DNA of 64,000 bases from Maritimibacter alkaliphilus (GTDB taxonomy: Bacteria; Pseudomonadota; Alphaproteobacteria; Rhodobacterales; Rhodobacteraceae), in assembly GCF_019801605.1 (NCBI RefSeq), contig NZ_JAHVIT010000002.1:930001-994000 (forward strand), read 5' to 3'. Numbering within the stretch: the stretch's first letter is position 1; each line of letters opens with the position of its first letter. Of the stretch, positions 1 to 9,318 are shown piece by piece. Both the position numbers and the translations under genes were made by a program. The notes beneath the pieces are model-generated. The model saw nothing but the letters and a program-made list of their open reading frames with translations. It searched no databases and was not told where the DNA came from.

Positions 1-1163
1 CCGCCGCGCGAAAGCATCTGGCCGAGGGCCTGCGCCAGATCGCTGTCGCCGGGGAAGCGGTCGTTCGAGGAATAGACCGTCAGGCCGAAGCCTTCCGGGT
101 AGCCTGCCTCGGTCAGCAGGTCCTTGGCCTTGGCGACATCGGGGGTGTCATAGCCGATCTCGGGGTTGTAGCCGCCCAGCACCTCGGGGACCAGCTGGCC
201 CGCGGGTACGCCCGAGCCGCCGAGGATGCGGTCCACGATCAGGTCGCGGTCGATCATGAGCGAGATCGCCTTGCGGACCTTCGGATCCTTGAAGGGGTTC
301 TCGGCCAGTTCGGCGCCGTTCAGGTCGGTCACGCCCGGCGCCTGATCGAAGCGCATGGAGAGGCCGAGGTAGATCACGCGGCCCGAGGCCTCGGAGACCA
401 CATGGGTGCCTTCGCCGCCGTCGAGGCGCTGCACGTCCTGCGGCGGCACGGCGTCGATCACGTCCACGGCGCCCGACAGCAGGGCCGCCACGCGGGCCGC
501 GTCGTTCGAGATGTAGCGGATTTCCACGTCCTTGAACTCGGGCTGTTCACCCCAGTAGCCGTCATAGGCGTGCATGGTCAGGGTCTCGCCCGGCTTCCAT
601 TCGTCGAAGACGTAGGGCCCGGTGCCGATGGCCGCGCCGGTGGCGAAGTCTTCGCTCGCCTTGCCCTCGGTTGCGGCCTTGGAGACGATGAAGACGCGGC
701 CGATGCTTTCCATCAGGGCGGGGTTGGGCACGTTGGTGATGATCTTGACCGTCAGGTCGTCGATCTTCTCCATGCTCTCCAGCGAGGACACCATGTCGGT
801 GTAGGGCGCGGGGGAGTTCGGCACCTCGTCGGCGCGTTCCAGCGAGAAGATCACGTCATCGGCGGTGAAGGGCGAGCCGTCGTGGAAGGTCACACCCTCG
901 CGCAGGTGGATCGTCCAGGTGGTCGGATCGTCGTTTTCCCAGCTTTCCGCGAGACCGGCAGAGATCTGCAGGTTCTGGTCGAAGTTCACCAGACGGTCGA
1001 AGAACATGGTCGAGGTCATCTGGTTGTTGCCGGTCCGCGAGAACTGCGGGTCGATCGAGCTTTGCTCGGACGAGCGGCCGATGGTCAGGTCCTGGGCCCA
1101 GGCGGGCGCCAGCATCGTGCTGGCCAGCAGCGCGGCGAGGGCGGCGGTTTTCGCCAGTTTCAT
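1..1163 (-). CDS. Peptide-type ABC transporter substrate-binding protein (3' end outside window)
   Basis: This is a periplasmic solute-binding protein of the SBP_bac_5 (DppA/OppA) family. The visible part starts with a signal peptide (MKLAKTAALAALLAS, cleavage expected after APAWA). It continues with family-typical stretches such as LAESWE, VTFHDGSPFTADDV and a GTGPYVF segment. About 387 residues are visible of a usual 500 or so. The ATG at 1163 overlaps the stop of the upstream ATPase gene as ATGA, and an AAGGAG lies about 9 nt before it. It is the last gene of the five-gene importer operon, whereas in most dpp/opp operons the binding protein comes first. Ligand specificity cannot be read; the nearby D-carbamoylase and amidase hint at modified peptides or amino acid derivatives. 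Confidence 0.93.
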   Translation of the reverse strand, partial: MKLAKTAALAALLASTMLAPAWAQDLTIGRSSEQSSIDPQFSRTGNNQMTSTMFFDRLVNFDQNLQISAGLAESWENDDPTTWTIHLREGVTFHDGSPFTADDVIFSLERADEVPNSPAPYTDMVSSLESMEKIDDLTVKIITNVPNPALMESIGRVFIVSKAATEGKASEDFATGAAIGTGPYVFDEWKPGETLTMHAYDGYWGEQPEFKDVEIRYISNDAARVAALLSGAVDVIDAVPPQDVQRLDGGEGTHVVSEASGRVIYLGLSMRFDQAPGVTDLNGAELAENPFKDPKVRKAISLMIDRDLIVDRILGGSGVPAGQLVPEVLGGYNPEIGYDTPDVAKAKDLLTEAGYPEGFGLTVYSSNDRFPGDSDLAQALGQMLSRG

Positions 1164-2209
1164 GAGGATACTCCTTGTTGGGTTTGTTGTTGTGTCGTTG
1201 CGGGCAGGTGTCCGGCGCCGCCGTTCAGGTGGCAGGCGACGGTATGACCGGTCTCGGCCGTGACGAGCGGCGGGCGCTCCTGACGGCAGATGTCCATGGC
1301 GAAGGGGCAGCGCGGGTGGAAATGGCAGCCCTTGGGCGGGTTCACCGGCGAGGGGATTTCCCCCTTCACGGTGTTGAACCGGTGGCCGCGCCGGTCGATC
1401 CGGGGGATCTCCTCCAGCAGGGCCTGGGTGTAGGGATGGCGCGGGCGGTCGAAGATCTGATGCGTCGGTGCGCTCTCCACGACCCGGCCGAGGTACATGA
1501 TCACCACCCGGTCCGAGATGTAGCGCACCACCGAAAGGTCGTGGCTGATGAAGAGCAGTGTCAGCCCGAGGTCCTGCTTGAGCTGGACCAGAAGGTTGAT
1601 CACCTGTGCCTGGATCGAGACGTCGAGCGCCGCGATGCTTTCGTCGCAGACGAGGAAGTCGGGGTTCACGGCCAAGGCCCGGGCAATGCCGATCCGCTGG
1701 CGCTGCCCGCCCGAGAACTGGTGCGGATAGCGGTTGACCATGGCCGGGTCGAGGCCGACCTGACCCATCAATTTCTCCACCAGTGCGGGCACCTCGCCGC
1801 GCGGCACGATGCCATGCAGGCGGGGCGCCTCGCCGATGATCTCGCCCACCTTCTTGCGCGGGTTGAGCGAGGACATCGGGTCCTGGAAGATGATCTGCGT
1901 GGCAAGCCGGTTGTCCTTGGCCGCGCGGCCCTTCAGCGTGGCGATGTCCTGTCCGTCGCGGGCGACGGAGCCCGCGGTCACCGGCAGCATGCCGGCCACG
2001 ACGCGGCCCAGCGTGGACTTGCCGCAGCCGCTTTCCCCCACGAGGCCCACGACCTCGCCCTTGGCGATCTCCAGCGAGACCTCGTCGAGGGCGTGGACGA
2101 TCTTGGGTTCCTCCGCGAGGCCGGCGCGGATCGCGATCCGCTCGGCCACATCGGTCTTGCGGACGAAATGTTTGGTGACGGTGTCCACCTTGATCAGCGG
2201 CTGGTTCAT
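1160..2209 (-). CDS. Peptide ABC transporter ATP-binding protein, OppF/DppF type
   Basis: This 349-residue cytoplasmic ATPase is one of the two nucleotide-binding subunits of a dipeptide/oligopeptide importer. The Walker A GESGCGKS is at residues 58-65, the ABC signature FSGGQRQR near residue 165, and the Walker B reads VCDESIAALD, with Ser where Pro is usual. The C-terminal oligopeptide-transporter extension has the cysteine pattern CHFHPRCPFAMDIC, which in this family can hold an iron-sulfur cluster. Both ends overlap neighbours by ATGA: the start with the stop of the OppD-type gene, the stop with the start of the binding-protein gene. This suggests translational coupling along the operon. 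Confidence 0.95.
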   Translation of the reverse strand: MNQPLIKVDTVTKHFVRKTDVAERIAIRAGLAEEPKIVHALDEVSLEIAKGEVVGLVGESGCGKSTLGRVVAGMLPVTAGSVARDGQDIATLKGRAAKDNRLATQIIFQDPMSSLNPRKKVGEIIGEAPRLHGIVPRGEVPALVEKLMGQVGLDPAMVNRYPHQFSGGQRQRIGIARALAVNPDFLVCDESIAALDVSIQAQVINLLVQLKQDLGLTLLFISHDLSVVRYISDRVVIMYLGRVVESAPTHQIFDRPRHPYTQALLEEIPRIDRRGHRFNTVKGEIPSPVNPPKGCHFHPRCPFAMDICRQERPPLVTAETGHTVACHLNGGAGHLPATTQQQTQQGVSS

Positions 2210-3183
2210 GCAGAGACCTCCTGCGCAAGCGGGTGGAAGCAGCGCCAGCCCCGGCTCAGGTCGCCGGTCTCGGAGGGTTCCGACAGGCAGGCGTCGGTGG
2301 CAAAGCCGCAGCGCGGGCGGAAGGGGCAGCCCTTGGGCCGTCCCAGCGGCGGGGGGGCATTGCCGGGGATCTGCTTGAGCGGCTGGCCGCGGTCGTTTTC
2401 CATCGGCAGGCTGTCGATCAGCCCGCGGGTGTAGGGATGCATCGGCGTGTCGAGGACCTGATCCACCGTGCCGCGTTCCACGATCCGGCCCGCGTACATG
2501 ACGGCCACGTTCTGGGCCAGTTCGGCCACCACGCCGAGGTCATGGCTGATCCAGATCAGGCCCATGCCCATCTCGCGGGTCAGCTTCTGCACCTCCGAGA
2601 GGATCTGCGACTGGATCGTCACGTCGAGCGCGGTGGTCGGTTCGTCCGCGATGATCAGGTCGGGCTTGTGCAGCAGCGCGATGGCGATGGCCACCCGCTG
2701 GCGCATCCCGCCCGAGAACTCGTGCGGATAGGCATCGATCCGTTCCTCGGGGCGCGGGATCCCCACCATGCCGAGTGCGTCACGCGCCATGGCGCGGGCC
2801 TCGTCCTTCGACACCTTCGCATGAGCGCGGACGGTCTCGATCATCTGGGTGCCGATGCGCAGAACCGGGTTCAGCGTCATCATCGGGTCCTGGAAGATCA
2901 TCGCGATCCGGTCCCCGCGCAGCGCCTGCAGGCGTCTCACGGACGCCGCGCGCAGGTCCTCGCCCTTGAAGAGGATCGAGCCCTCGACCACCTTGCCCGG
3001 CGGGTCCACGAGGCCCAGCAGGGAGAAGCCGGTGATCGACTTGCCCGAGCCGCTTTCGCCCACGAGGCCCAGGATCTCGCCCCGGTTCAGCGTCAGGTCA
3101 ACGCCGTCCACGGCCTTGACTGTGCCCTTGGGCGTCTCGAACCATGTCTTGAGGTTGCGCACCTCCAGCAGTGTCTCGCTCAT
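2206..3183 (-). CDS. Peptide ABC transporter ATP-binding protein, OppD/DppD type
   Basis: This is the second ATPase subunit (325 residues) of the importer. It starts [15 protein letters not shown]; Walker A GESGSGKS is at residues 42-49, the signature is FSGGMRQR and the Walker B is [11 protein letters not shown]. The C-terminal cysteine-containing segment ([15 protein letters not shown]) is typical of OppD/DppD. The reading frame is open further upstream, but the ATG at 3183 is chosen because it begins the canonical domain and overlaps the permease stop by ATGA. It pairs with the OppF-type subunit downstream to drive the two permeases. Confidence 0.95.
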   Translation of the reverse strand: MSETLLEVRNLKTWFETPKGTVKAVDGVDLTLNRGEILGLVGESGSGKSITGFSLLGLVDPPGKVVEGSILFKGEDLRAASVRRLQALRGDRIAMIFQDPMMTLNPVLRIGTQMIETVRAHAKVSKDEARAMARDALGMVGIPRPEERIDAYPHEFSGGMRQRVAIAIALLHKPDLIIADEPTTALDVTIQSQILSEVQKLTREMGMGLIWISHDLGVVAELAQNVAVMYAGRIVERGTVDQVLDTPMHPYTRGLIDSLPMENDRGQPLKQIPGNAPPPLGRPKGCPFRPRCGFATDACLSEPSETGDLSRGWRCFHPLAQEVSA

Positions 3184-4076
3184 TGGGCCAGCCTCGGGTT
3201 CAGGATCTCGCGCAGGCGGTCGCCCACGATGTTGACGGAGAAGACGAGCACCAGCAGCAGCAGGCCCGGGTAGACCGACATCCAGTAGAGCCCGGCCAGC
3301 ATGACCTGGTAGCCGTTCGAGATCAGCAGCCCGAGAGAGGGCTGGGTGATCGGCAGGCCGATGCCGAGAAAGGAGAGCGTCGCCTCTGCCGCGATGGCCG
3401 AGGCCACCTGGATCGTGCCGATGACGATCAGCGGCGGCAGGCAGTTGGGCAGGATATGCGCGAACATGATCCGCCACGCCGGAATGCCGAGGCAGCGCGC
3501 GGCTTCCGCGTATTCCTTGCCGCTTTCCACCAGCGCCGTGGCCCGCACCGCGCGGGCGAAATAGGCCCATTGCACGAAGACCAGCGCAAGGATCACCTTG
3601 TCCACGCCCTGCCCGAAGACCACGAGGATCATCAGCGCCACGAGGATCGTCGGAAAGCCCAGCATCAGGTCGACAAAGCGCATGATCACGCTGTCGATCG
3701 CCCCGCCGCGGTAGGCGGCAAGCAGCCCCATGGCCGTGCCCACGACCATGGCCAGCACACCGGCGGTGACGCCCACGGCCAGCGAGGTCCGCAGCCCGTA
3801 GAGCATGGCCGAGAACATGTCCCGGCCCTGTCCGTCGGTGCCGAGGATATAGGTCATGCCGTTGTAGCCCACGCTCATCGGGGGCAGCTTGGCATCGAAG
3901 AAGTCGATCTCGTTCAGGTCATAGGGGTTCTGGGGCGCGATCATCGGCGCGAAGACCGCGGCGAGGATCAGCACGAGACAGACGATGAAGGCAATGGAGG
4001 CCTTGGGGCTGCCCAGCATGCCGCGGGCGATGCGGGGCACCATGCCCTCGCCTTTGAGAAGGGCGATGCTCGTCAT
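3180..4076 (-). CDS. Peptide ABC transporter permease, OppC/DppC type
   Basis: This 298-residue inner-membrane permease has the BPD_transp_1 fold. An N-terminal membrane segment (residues about 29-50) is followed by a short periplasmic stretch with the OppC-type motif [19 protein letters not shown]. About five more membrane helices follow, with the cytoplasmic EAA-like loop [24 protein letters not shown] that docks on the ATPases. The ATG at 4076 overlaps the upstream permease stop (ATGA) and the gene's own stop overlaps the next start in the same way. Confidence 0.95.
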   Translation of the reverse strand: MTSIALLKGEGMVPRIARGMLGSPKASIAFIVCLVLILAAVFAPMIAPQNPYDLNEIDFFDAKLPPMSVGYNGMTYILGTDGQGRDMFSAMLYGLRTSLAVGVTAGVLAMVVGTAMGLLAAYRGGAIDSVIMRFVDLMLGFPTILVALMILVVFGQGVDKVILALVFVQWAYFARAVRATALVESGKEYAEAARCLGIPAWRIMFAHILPNCLPPLIVIGTIQVASAIAAEATLSFLGIGLPITQPSLGLLISNGYQVMLAGLYWMSVYPGLLLLVLVFSVNIVGDRLREILNPRLAQ

Positions 4077-5041
4077 GCGCGGCTCCGGATGCGGGGGTCG
4101 AGCAGCGAGTAGAGCACGTCGACGATCAGGTTGATCAGGATGAACATCGTGACGATCACGAGGATGTAGGCAACCACCACGGGCCGATCGAGCATGTTGA
4201 TCGAGTCGATGATCAGCTTGCCGACACCGGGCCAGGCAAAGATCGTCTCGGTCACCACGGCAAAGGCGATCAGGCTGCCGAACTCGATCCCCAGCACGGT
4301 GACGATGGGGATCAGGATCGTCTTGAGCACGTGCACGAAGAGGATGCGGCGCTCGCTGAGGCCCCGGGCGCGGGCGTATTTCACGAAGTCGAGCGGCATC
4401 GTCTCCTGCACGCCGGTACGGGTCAGGCGGATGACGAGGGCGATTTGCGCCATGGCGAGGTTCAGCGCCGGCAGCAGCAGGTGCACGAAGCCATCCCACG
4501 TCGCGTAGGAGGTGCGCAGCCCCAGCACGGTGCCGGTGTCGCCGCGCCCGGTGGAGGGCAGCCAGCCCAGCCAGACCGAGAAGATCATGATCAGCATCAT
4601 GCCCTGCCAGAAGTTCGGCAGCGAGAAGCCCAGGATCGAGCCGGTCATGACGCTTTCATCGGTCAGCGTCCCCGGCTTCATCCCGGCCCAGAGCCCCAGC
4701 GGCAGGCCGATCACCAGCGACAGCACCAGCGAGGTCGTGACCAGTTCCAGCGTCGCGGGGAGCCGTTCGAAGATCACCTCCAGCGCCGGGCGGTTGTAGA
4801 CGAAGCTGCGCCCGAAATCGCCCTGCAGGGCCGAGGTGACGAAGTTGAGGTACTGGAGCGGCAGCGGCTGGTCGAGGTGCAGCGAGGCGGCCACCTGTGC
4901 GCGTTCGGCCATGGAGGCGTCGGCGGGCAGGAGGATCTCCAGCGGGTCGCCGATGGCATAGACCCCGAGGAAGACGATAAGCGACGTGATGGCCAGCACG
5001 AGGATGGCCTGAAGCACGCGGCGAAGGATGAAGACGGTCAT
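4073..5041 (-). CDS. Peptide ABC transporter permease, OppB/DppB type
   Basis: This is the first gene of the importer operon and encodes a 322-residue inner-membrane permease. It begins with the OppB-type start MTVFILRRVLQAILVL. Further on it has LDQPLPLQYLNF, a feature of the periplasmic loop in this subfamily, and the EAA loop around FVKYARARGLSERRILFVHVLKT. About six membrane helices are predicted by eye. The promoter must lie in the 152-nt gap shared with the divergent LysR gene. Confidence 0.95.
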   Translation of the reverse strand: MTVFILRRVLQAILVLAITSLIVFLGVYAIGDPLEILLPADASMAERAQVAASLHLDQPLPLQYLNFVTSALQGDFGRSFVYNRPALEVIFERLPATLELVTTSLVLSLVIGLPLGLWAGMKPGTLTDESVMTGSILGFSLPNFWQGMMLIMIFSVWLGWLPSTGRGDTGTVLGLRTSYATWDGFVHLLLPALNLAMAQIALVIRLTRTGVQETMPLDFVKYARARGLSERRILFVHVLKTILIPIVTVLGIEFGSLIAFAVVTETIFAWPGVGKLIIDSINMLDRPVVVAYILVIVTMFILINLIVDVLYSLLDPRIRSRA

Positions 5042-5114
5042 TGTGGCAGGCCCCCCGAGGGGCGCGGCGCCGGGTCTGGTCGCATGGCGGTGTAGCTGTG
5101 TCCCTGTTTCGGAA

Positions 5115-5148
5115 AATCTTGCGAGACGATTCGAGTCTATGCAAGATT
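5115..5148. promoter_or_regulatory. Nested inverted repeat between the ABC operon and the LysR gene
   Basis: An 8-bp perfect inverted repeat, AATCTTGC (5115-5122) and GCAAGATT (5141-5148), encloses a second one, AGAC (5124-5127) and GTCT (5135-5138). It sits in the shared promoter gap. LysR-type regulators commonly bind such interrupted dyads next to their own genes, so this is the likely operator of the 5194-6093 regulator. That role is inference. Confidence 0.6.
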
Positions 5149-5193
5149 ATGACAAAAGTGGCGCAGCCTATGCGGTATGGGAATACTTGAGCG

Positions 5194-6093
5194 ATGCAAC
5201 TCGGCCTTCTGGAGACCTTCCGCTCGGTGATCGAGACCGGTTCGACGCAGGCGGCGGCGGCCCATCTGGGGATCACGCAATCCGCCGTATCGCGCCGGAT
5301 TTCTCAACTTGAACAAGAGCTTGGGCTTGACCTGTTTCTGCGGGACCGGGGCCGCCTGGTGCCCACGAAGGAGTGCCGCCTGCTACAGGGGCAGATCTTC
5401 GGGCTGGTGGACCGGGGGGCGCAGCTGGCGACCGTCGCGCGGGAGTTGAAACAGGGCAACTCGGCGGCGATCACCCTGCGGGTGGCGGTGCCGGGCAGCC
5501 TGACCCTGTCGATCATGCCCGGCATTCTGCGCGATTTTCTGGCAGAGAACGACCTCGTGCAGGTCGAATTGCACACCGGCCCCTACGACACGATCGAACG
5601 GATGCTGCTGGATGAGCGCGCCGAGGTCGGGTTCCTGCGGATCCCGATCCAGCGGCCCGGTCTGACCGTCACGCCGGTGATCCGCGCGCGCACCGTCTGC
5701 GTCATGCCCGATGACCATCCGCTGACGGCGAAATCCGAGATCACGGTGAACGACCTGAGGGGCGAGCCGCTGATCCTGCTGGGCCGGATGCGCGCGCCCC
5801 GGCGAGAGATCGACGAGACCTTCTGGACCGCGGGCCTCAAGCCGCAGGTGCGGGTCGAGGCGCATTCCGTCATGTCGGCCTGTTCGCTGGTGGCGGCGGG
5901 GCTGGGGGTCACGCTGGTGAACGAGCTGATGGCCCATGACTACGACCACCTGCCGATCACCCACCGGCCCATGTCGCCCGCGCTGAGCCACAACTTTGCC
6001 TTCGCGATGAGTGCGGAAACACCGCTCAGCCAGGCGGCGCAGGCCTTCGTGGACCTCAGCAGCGCCCGGTTGCAGGCGCTGCTGAGACCCTGA
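5194..6093 (+). CDS. LysR-family transcriptional regulator
   Basis: This is a 299-residue DNA-binding regulator. The N-terminal winged helix-turn-helix (residues 1-60) reads LLETFRSVIETGSTQAAAAHLGITQSAVSRRISQ in two helices, with the LysR hallmark QSAVSRRI. The rest is the periplasmic-binding-protein-like effector domain. It is divergent from the peptide importer operon and separated from it by only 152 nt with a nested inverted repeat. By the usual LysR arrangement it probably controls that operon and itself. The effector is unknown. Confidence 0.93.
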   Translation: MQLGLLETFRSVIETGSTQAAAAHLGITQSAVSRRISQLEQELGLDLFLRDRGRLVPTKECRLLQGQIFGLVDRGAQLATVARELKQGNSAAITLRVAVPGSLTLSIMPGILRDFLAENDLVQVELHTGPYDTIERMLLDERAEVGFLRIPIQRPGLTVTPVIRARTVCVMPDDHPLTAKSEITVNDLRGEPLILLGRMRAPRREIDETFWTAGLKPQVRVEAHSVMSACSLVAAGLGVTLVNELMAHDYDHLPITHRPMSPALSHNFAFAMSAETPLSQAAQAFVDLSSARLQALLRP

Positions 6094-6107
6094 GTGTCAG
6101 GTCAGGC

Positions 6108-7034
6108 TCAGGACGGCTTCACGACGCCGGTCTGGGTCGAGATGAGGCCGTAGTGCTCGATCCGGCGGTGGGCGGCGAAGTTGAACACGTTCTGGCGGTT
6201 GAAGGCGCATTTGTCGAAGTCCGCCTCGGCCACGATCAGCTCGTCGCCCTCGCCCTCGGCCTTGGCCAGCACGGTGCCTTCCGGGCCCACGATCAGCGTG
6301 CCGCCGATCATGTGGTTGCCGTCCTCGGTGCCGCATTTCGCGATGCCCATGGCATAGCAGGCGTTCTGGTAGGCGCCGGCGCAGAAGCTGAGTTCGTTGT
6401 GGTAGAGGTTCTGCTCGATCTGAACCTCTTCGCCGTGGGTGTTCTGCGAGGGCGTGTTGTAGCCGATGGTCACGAGGTCGACGCCCTGAAGGCCCATCAC
6501 GCGCCAGGTTTCCGGCCAGCGGCGGTCGTTGCAGATCGCCATGCCCATCAGCACGCCCTGGTTCTCGGCGACCTGGAAGCCGGTGTTGCCGGGCAGGAAG
6601 TAGCGTTTCTCGAGGTGCTGGTAGGCACGGTTCTCGTCGTACTCCGCATGGCCCGGCAGGTGGGTCTTGCGGTACTTCAGGACGATCTCACCCTCGGGCG
6701 ACACGATGATCGAGGTGTTGTAGTGCTCGCCTTCCGGGGTCAGTTCGCAATAGCCGAAGGTGAAGCCCATCTTGTACTTCTGCGCGAGGTCGAAGAGCGG
6801 CTGGGTCGCGGCGTTCGGCATCTCGGTCTCGAACCAGCTGTCCATCTGCGCGCGGTCCTCGACGTATTCGCGCGGGAAGAAGGTGGTCAGCGTCATCTCG
6901 GGGTAGGCGAGGAATTCGACGCCCTTCTCGTGTGCTTCGTCCATCAGCTTCATCATCCGTGCAACGACCTCTTCGCGGGTCTCTGCCTTCTGGATGCCGC
7001 CAATCTGCGCGGCGCCGATCATCAGTTTCGTCAT
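6108..7034 (-). CDS. N-carbamoyl-D-amino acid hydrolase (nitrilase superfamily)
   Basis: This 308-residue cytoplasmic amidohydrolase should convert N-carbamoyl-D-amino acids to D-amino acids, CO2 and ammonia. The nitrilase triad is visible as Glu46 (YPEMTLTTFFP), Lys123 (KYRKTHLPGH) and Cys168 (AICNDRRWPETWR). The segments FFPREY, HLEKRYFLPG and NDRRWPETWRVMGL are those of characterised D-carbamoylases rather than of general nitrilases or beta-ureidopropionase. The ATG at 7034 starts MTKLMIGAAQ, which matches family N termini; the longer frame upstream is low complexity. No hydantoinase gene is in the window. It lies tail-to-tail with the LysR gene. Confidence 0.9.
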   Translation of the reverse strand: MTKLMIGAAQIGGIQKAETREEVVARMMKLMDEAHEKGVEFLAYPEMTLTTFFPREYVEDRAQMDSWFETEMPNAATQPLFDLAQKYKMGFTFGYCELTPEGEHYNTSIIVSPEGEIVLKYRKTHLPGHAEYDENRAYQHLEKRYFLPGNTGFQVAENQGVLMGMAICNDRRWPETWRVMGLQGVDLVTIGYNTPSQNTHGEEVQIEQNLYHNELSFCAGAYQNACYAMGIAKCGTEDGNHMIGGTLIVGPEGTVLAKAEGEGDELIVAEADFDKCAFNRQNVFNFAAHRRIEHYGLISTQTGVVKPS

Positions 7035-7150
7035 GTCGTAGGGGCCTTTTCGGAAAGCGCGGCGGGCCCTCGGGCCCGTGCCGCCGGAAAACGGGGGTGC
7101 TCCCTTCGCCCGCGTCGCGGCGGCCAAGGCCGGGACGGGCGTGCAGGTGA

Positions 7151-7166
7151 ACAGGGCGAACCCTGT
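7151..7166. other. Short hairpin upstream of the D-carbamoylase gene
   Basis: ACAGGG (7151-7156) and CCCTGT (7161-7166) form a 6-bp stem with a CGAA loop in the 277-nt gap between the D-carbamoylase start and tRNA-Arg. Nothing else stands out in this gap. A role as an operator is only a guess. Confidence 0.25.
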
Positions 7167-7311
7167 CAGTCGTACTGCGTAAAGGGAAGGGGAGGATGCG
7201 GGATTCCACGGGCCGGGCCCATCTCTGCCGCAAAGTTCAGCGCCCCGGGGGCAGGGCGGCGGGCGAAAGCCACTGGCGCGGCCGGGGAAAAGATCCTACG
7301 AGGGGCGGCGT

Positions 7312-7388
<77 letters not shown>

Positions 7389-7511
7389 TCTCCGCAGTAG
7401 TGATATCGTCTGCAGCCCGCTGTCTGGCAGCCTGGGGCGCAGGCGCACTTGCGTGGCCCATGATCCCCTCTGCGAGAATGGGCCGGCACAGCCTGGCGCC
7501 GGCCCGGTCGC

Positions 7512-8831
7512 TCATCCGCGCAGCGCGGTTTCGACCCAGCCTGCCAGGGCAAAGAGCCCGGCATCGGCGTCGCGCGTGCCGATCAGCTGCAGGCCAAGGG
7601 GCAGCCCCTCCGCCTGCAGCAGGGGCAGGCTCAGCGCCGGGGCGCCGAGAAGCGAGGCGGGCACGTTCATGGAGGGATCGCCGGTCCAGCTCAGCCCGAC
7701 CGGGGCGGGGCCGGTGGCGGCCAACGTGATCAGCGCGTCGAAATCGCCCATGAGGCGCTCATGCTCGGCCCGGATGGCGGCCCGCTGCGCGATATCCTCG
7801 GCATAGCTGTCCTGCCGCGCGGGCACGGCCCAGAGGGCACGGTCGCGGATGGTCTCGCTCATCTGGTCGGCGTGGCGGGTGGCATAATCCGCCGCGGGCC
7901 AGGCGCCTTCGCGGGTGTTGATCCGCTTGCTGAGCGGCAGGGCGACGGCGATGGAGGTCGTGAAGGCCGCAAGGGCGGCGTCGGTGTCGGGCGTCAGGAT
8001 CGTGCAGCCCGCCGCACTCAGGGCGTCGAGCGCCGCCTGGAAGGCCGCGCGCGCCTCGGGGCCGACCTTGTCCCAGCCCTCGGGCAGGAGCACGCCCAGG
8101 CGGGCGGGGGCCTGCGCGGGGGGCAGCGTGTCGGGGCCGGTCACGCCCACGTGGCCGGGATCGCCGCCCGCGCGCGAGGAGATCGCCCGCGCCGTGGCCC
8201 AGGCGCCCGCGAGGGTGGTCGCGAAGACGCCCATGCAGCTCTGGCTGAAGTGGTCGAAGGTGCCGCAGCGGTTCAGCCCGCCGACGCTGGGCTTGTAGCC
8301 CACCACGCCGCAGTAGCTGGCCGGGCGCAGGGTCGATCCCACCACCTGCGAGCCGAGCGCCACCTCTGCGAAGCCCGCGGCGACCGCCGCGCCGGAGCCC
8401 GAGGAGGAGCCGCCGGGCGTGCGTGCGGGATCGTGGGGGTTGGTGGTCTCATGGAAGGGTTCGGTGGCGGCGAATTCCGTGGTGGTCACCTTGCCGAGGA
8501 TCACGGCCCCGGCGGCGCGCAGCGCCATGATGGCGGCGGCATCGCGCCCGGTGTGGCGTCCGGTCCAGATCGGGGAGCCCTCGCCGGTGGGCATGTCATG
8601 GGTCTCGACGATGTCCTTGGCCACGACGATCATGCCGTCCACCGGGGAAAGAGGCGCCCCGGCGGCCCAGCGGGCGCTGGAGGCCTCGGCGGCGCGCAGG
8701 GCCTCCTCCCGGGCGATGGCGGTGAAGGCGCGGATGCGGCCCTCGTCGGCGTCGATCCGGGCAAGGCAGGCCTTCAGCCGGTCGAGCGGCGTGGCTTCAG
8801 TCGTGGGCGCGGGGGCGGTATCGGTGGTCAT
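7512..8831 (-). CDS. Amidase-signature family amidase
   Basis: This is a 439-residue serine amidohydrolase of the amidase-signature family. The catalytic Ser-cisSer-Lys set can be placed as Lys72 (VVAKDIVE), Ser142 or a neighbour in the signature GGSSSGSGAAVAAG, and nucleophile Ser166 in GSQVVGSTLRPASYCG. The last differs from the commoner GTDTGGSIRIP form. The ATG at 8831 has AAGGA about 9 nt upstream. The substrate cannot be stated; these enzymes cleave small amides, including carbamoyl or aryl amides. It has no close operon partner, although the D-carbamoylase lies 0.5 kb away on the same strand. Confidence 0.88.
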   Translation of the reverse strand: MTTDTAPAPTTEATPLDRLKACLARIDADEGRIRAFTAIAREEALRAAEASSARWAAGAPLSPVDGMIVVAKDIVETHDMPTGEGSPIWTGRHTGRDAAAIMALRAAGAVILGKVTTTEFAATEPFHETTNPHDPARTPGGSSSGSGAAVAAGFAEVALGSQVVGSTLRPASYCGVVGYKPSVGGLNRCGTFDHFSQSCMGVFATTLAGAWATARAISSRAGGDPGHVGVTGPDTLPPAQAPARLGVLLPEGWDKVGPEARAAFQAALDALSAAGCTILTPDTDAALAAFTTSIAVALPLSKRINTREGAWPAADYATRHADQMSETIRDRALWAVPARQDSYAEDIAQRAAIRAEHERLMGDFDALITLAATGPAPVGLSWTGDPSMNVPASLLGAPALSLPLLQAEGLPLGLQLIGTRDADAGLFALAGWVETALRG

Positions 8832-9242
8832 GGGCGCTTCCTTTCAGGGGCTGGGCGCCGCGTACCGGCCTGTGCATCGGCCCGTACATCGGCCCGTGCT
8901 TGGGCCTGTACCGGAGGCGCCCGTTGCCGGTCTATAGGAGCAGATCGGGAAAGATCCCGCGTCTCGCGCTGTTTCAGCGGTCCTGCGGTGCGGGATGATG
9001 GTTTTTCAGGCGCTCGGGAGGCGCCCTGTCGTCCGCGGTGGCGCTCCGCGCCCGGAAGGGCCTTGGCGCGGGTGCCCTGAGTGGCGGTCCGGCCGGACCC
9101 CAAGGGCGGGGCGAGGCGGTTGTCACCCTATCGCCCCGTGAGGTCGCCGGGGGCGCAGCGGTCTGACGGTGCGGAGCGGTTTCGTCCGGGGCAGCTGGAG
9201 GGCGGGACCTGGACAAAAGGAACCGTAAGACGGGAGGCCAGA
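8832..9242. other. Intergenic region without a convincing gene
   Basis: No reading frame here has a plausible start, composition or recognisable motif. The translations are arginine- and proline-rich, as expected from GC-rich non-coding DNA. It holds the 12-bp tandem array at 8866-8913 and, just beyond it, the terminator of the L,D-transpeptidase operon. Confidence 0.6.
8866..8913. repeat. Four tandem copies of a 12-bp unit
   Basis: The units CGGCCTGTGCAT, CGGCCCGTACAT, CGGCCCGTGCTT and GGGCCTGTACCG follow one another without gaps. The array lies about 35 bp upstream of the amidase start codon. Confidence 0.7.
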
Positions 9243-9274
9243 AAAGCGACGGGGCGGCCCGTTGGAGCCGCCCC
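9243..9274 (-). terminator. Rho-independent terminator after the L,D-transpeptidase operon
   Basis: GGGGCGGC (9251-9258) and GCCGCCCC (9267-9274) form an 8-bp perfect stem with an 8-nt loop. Read on the minus strand it is followed by GTCGCTTTTC. It lies 45 nt beyond the stop of the 9319-9870 gene. Confidence 0.7.
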
Positions 9275-9318
9275 TCGCGTGGTCCGGGCCCGATCTGGGC
9301 GAGCGCCGAGGGGATGGG

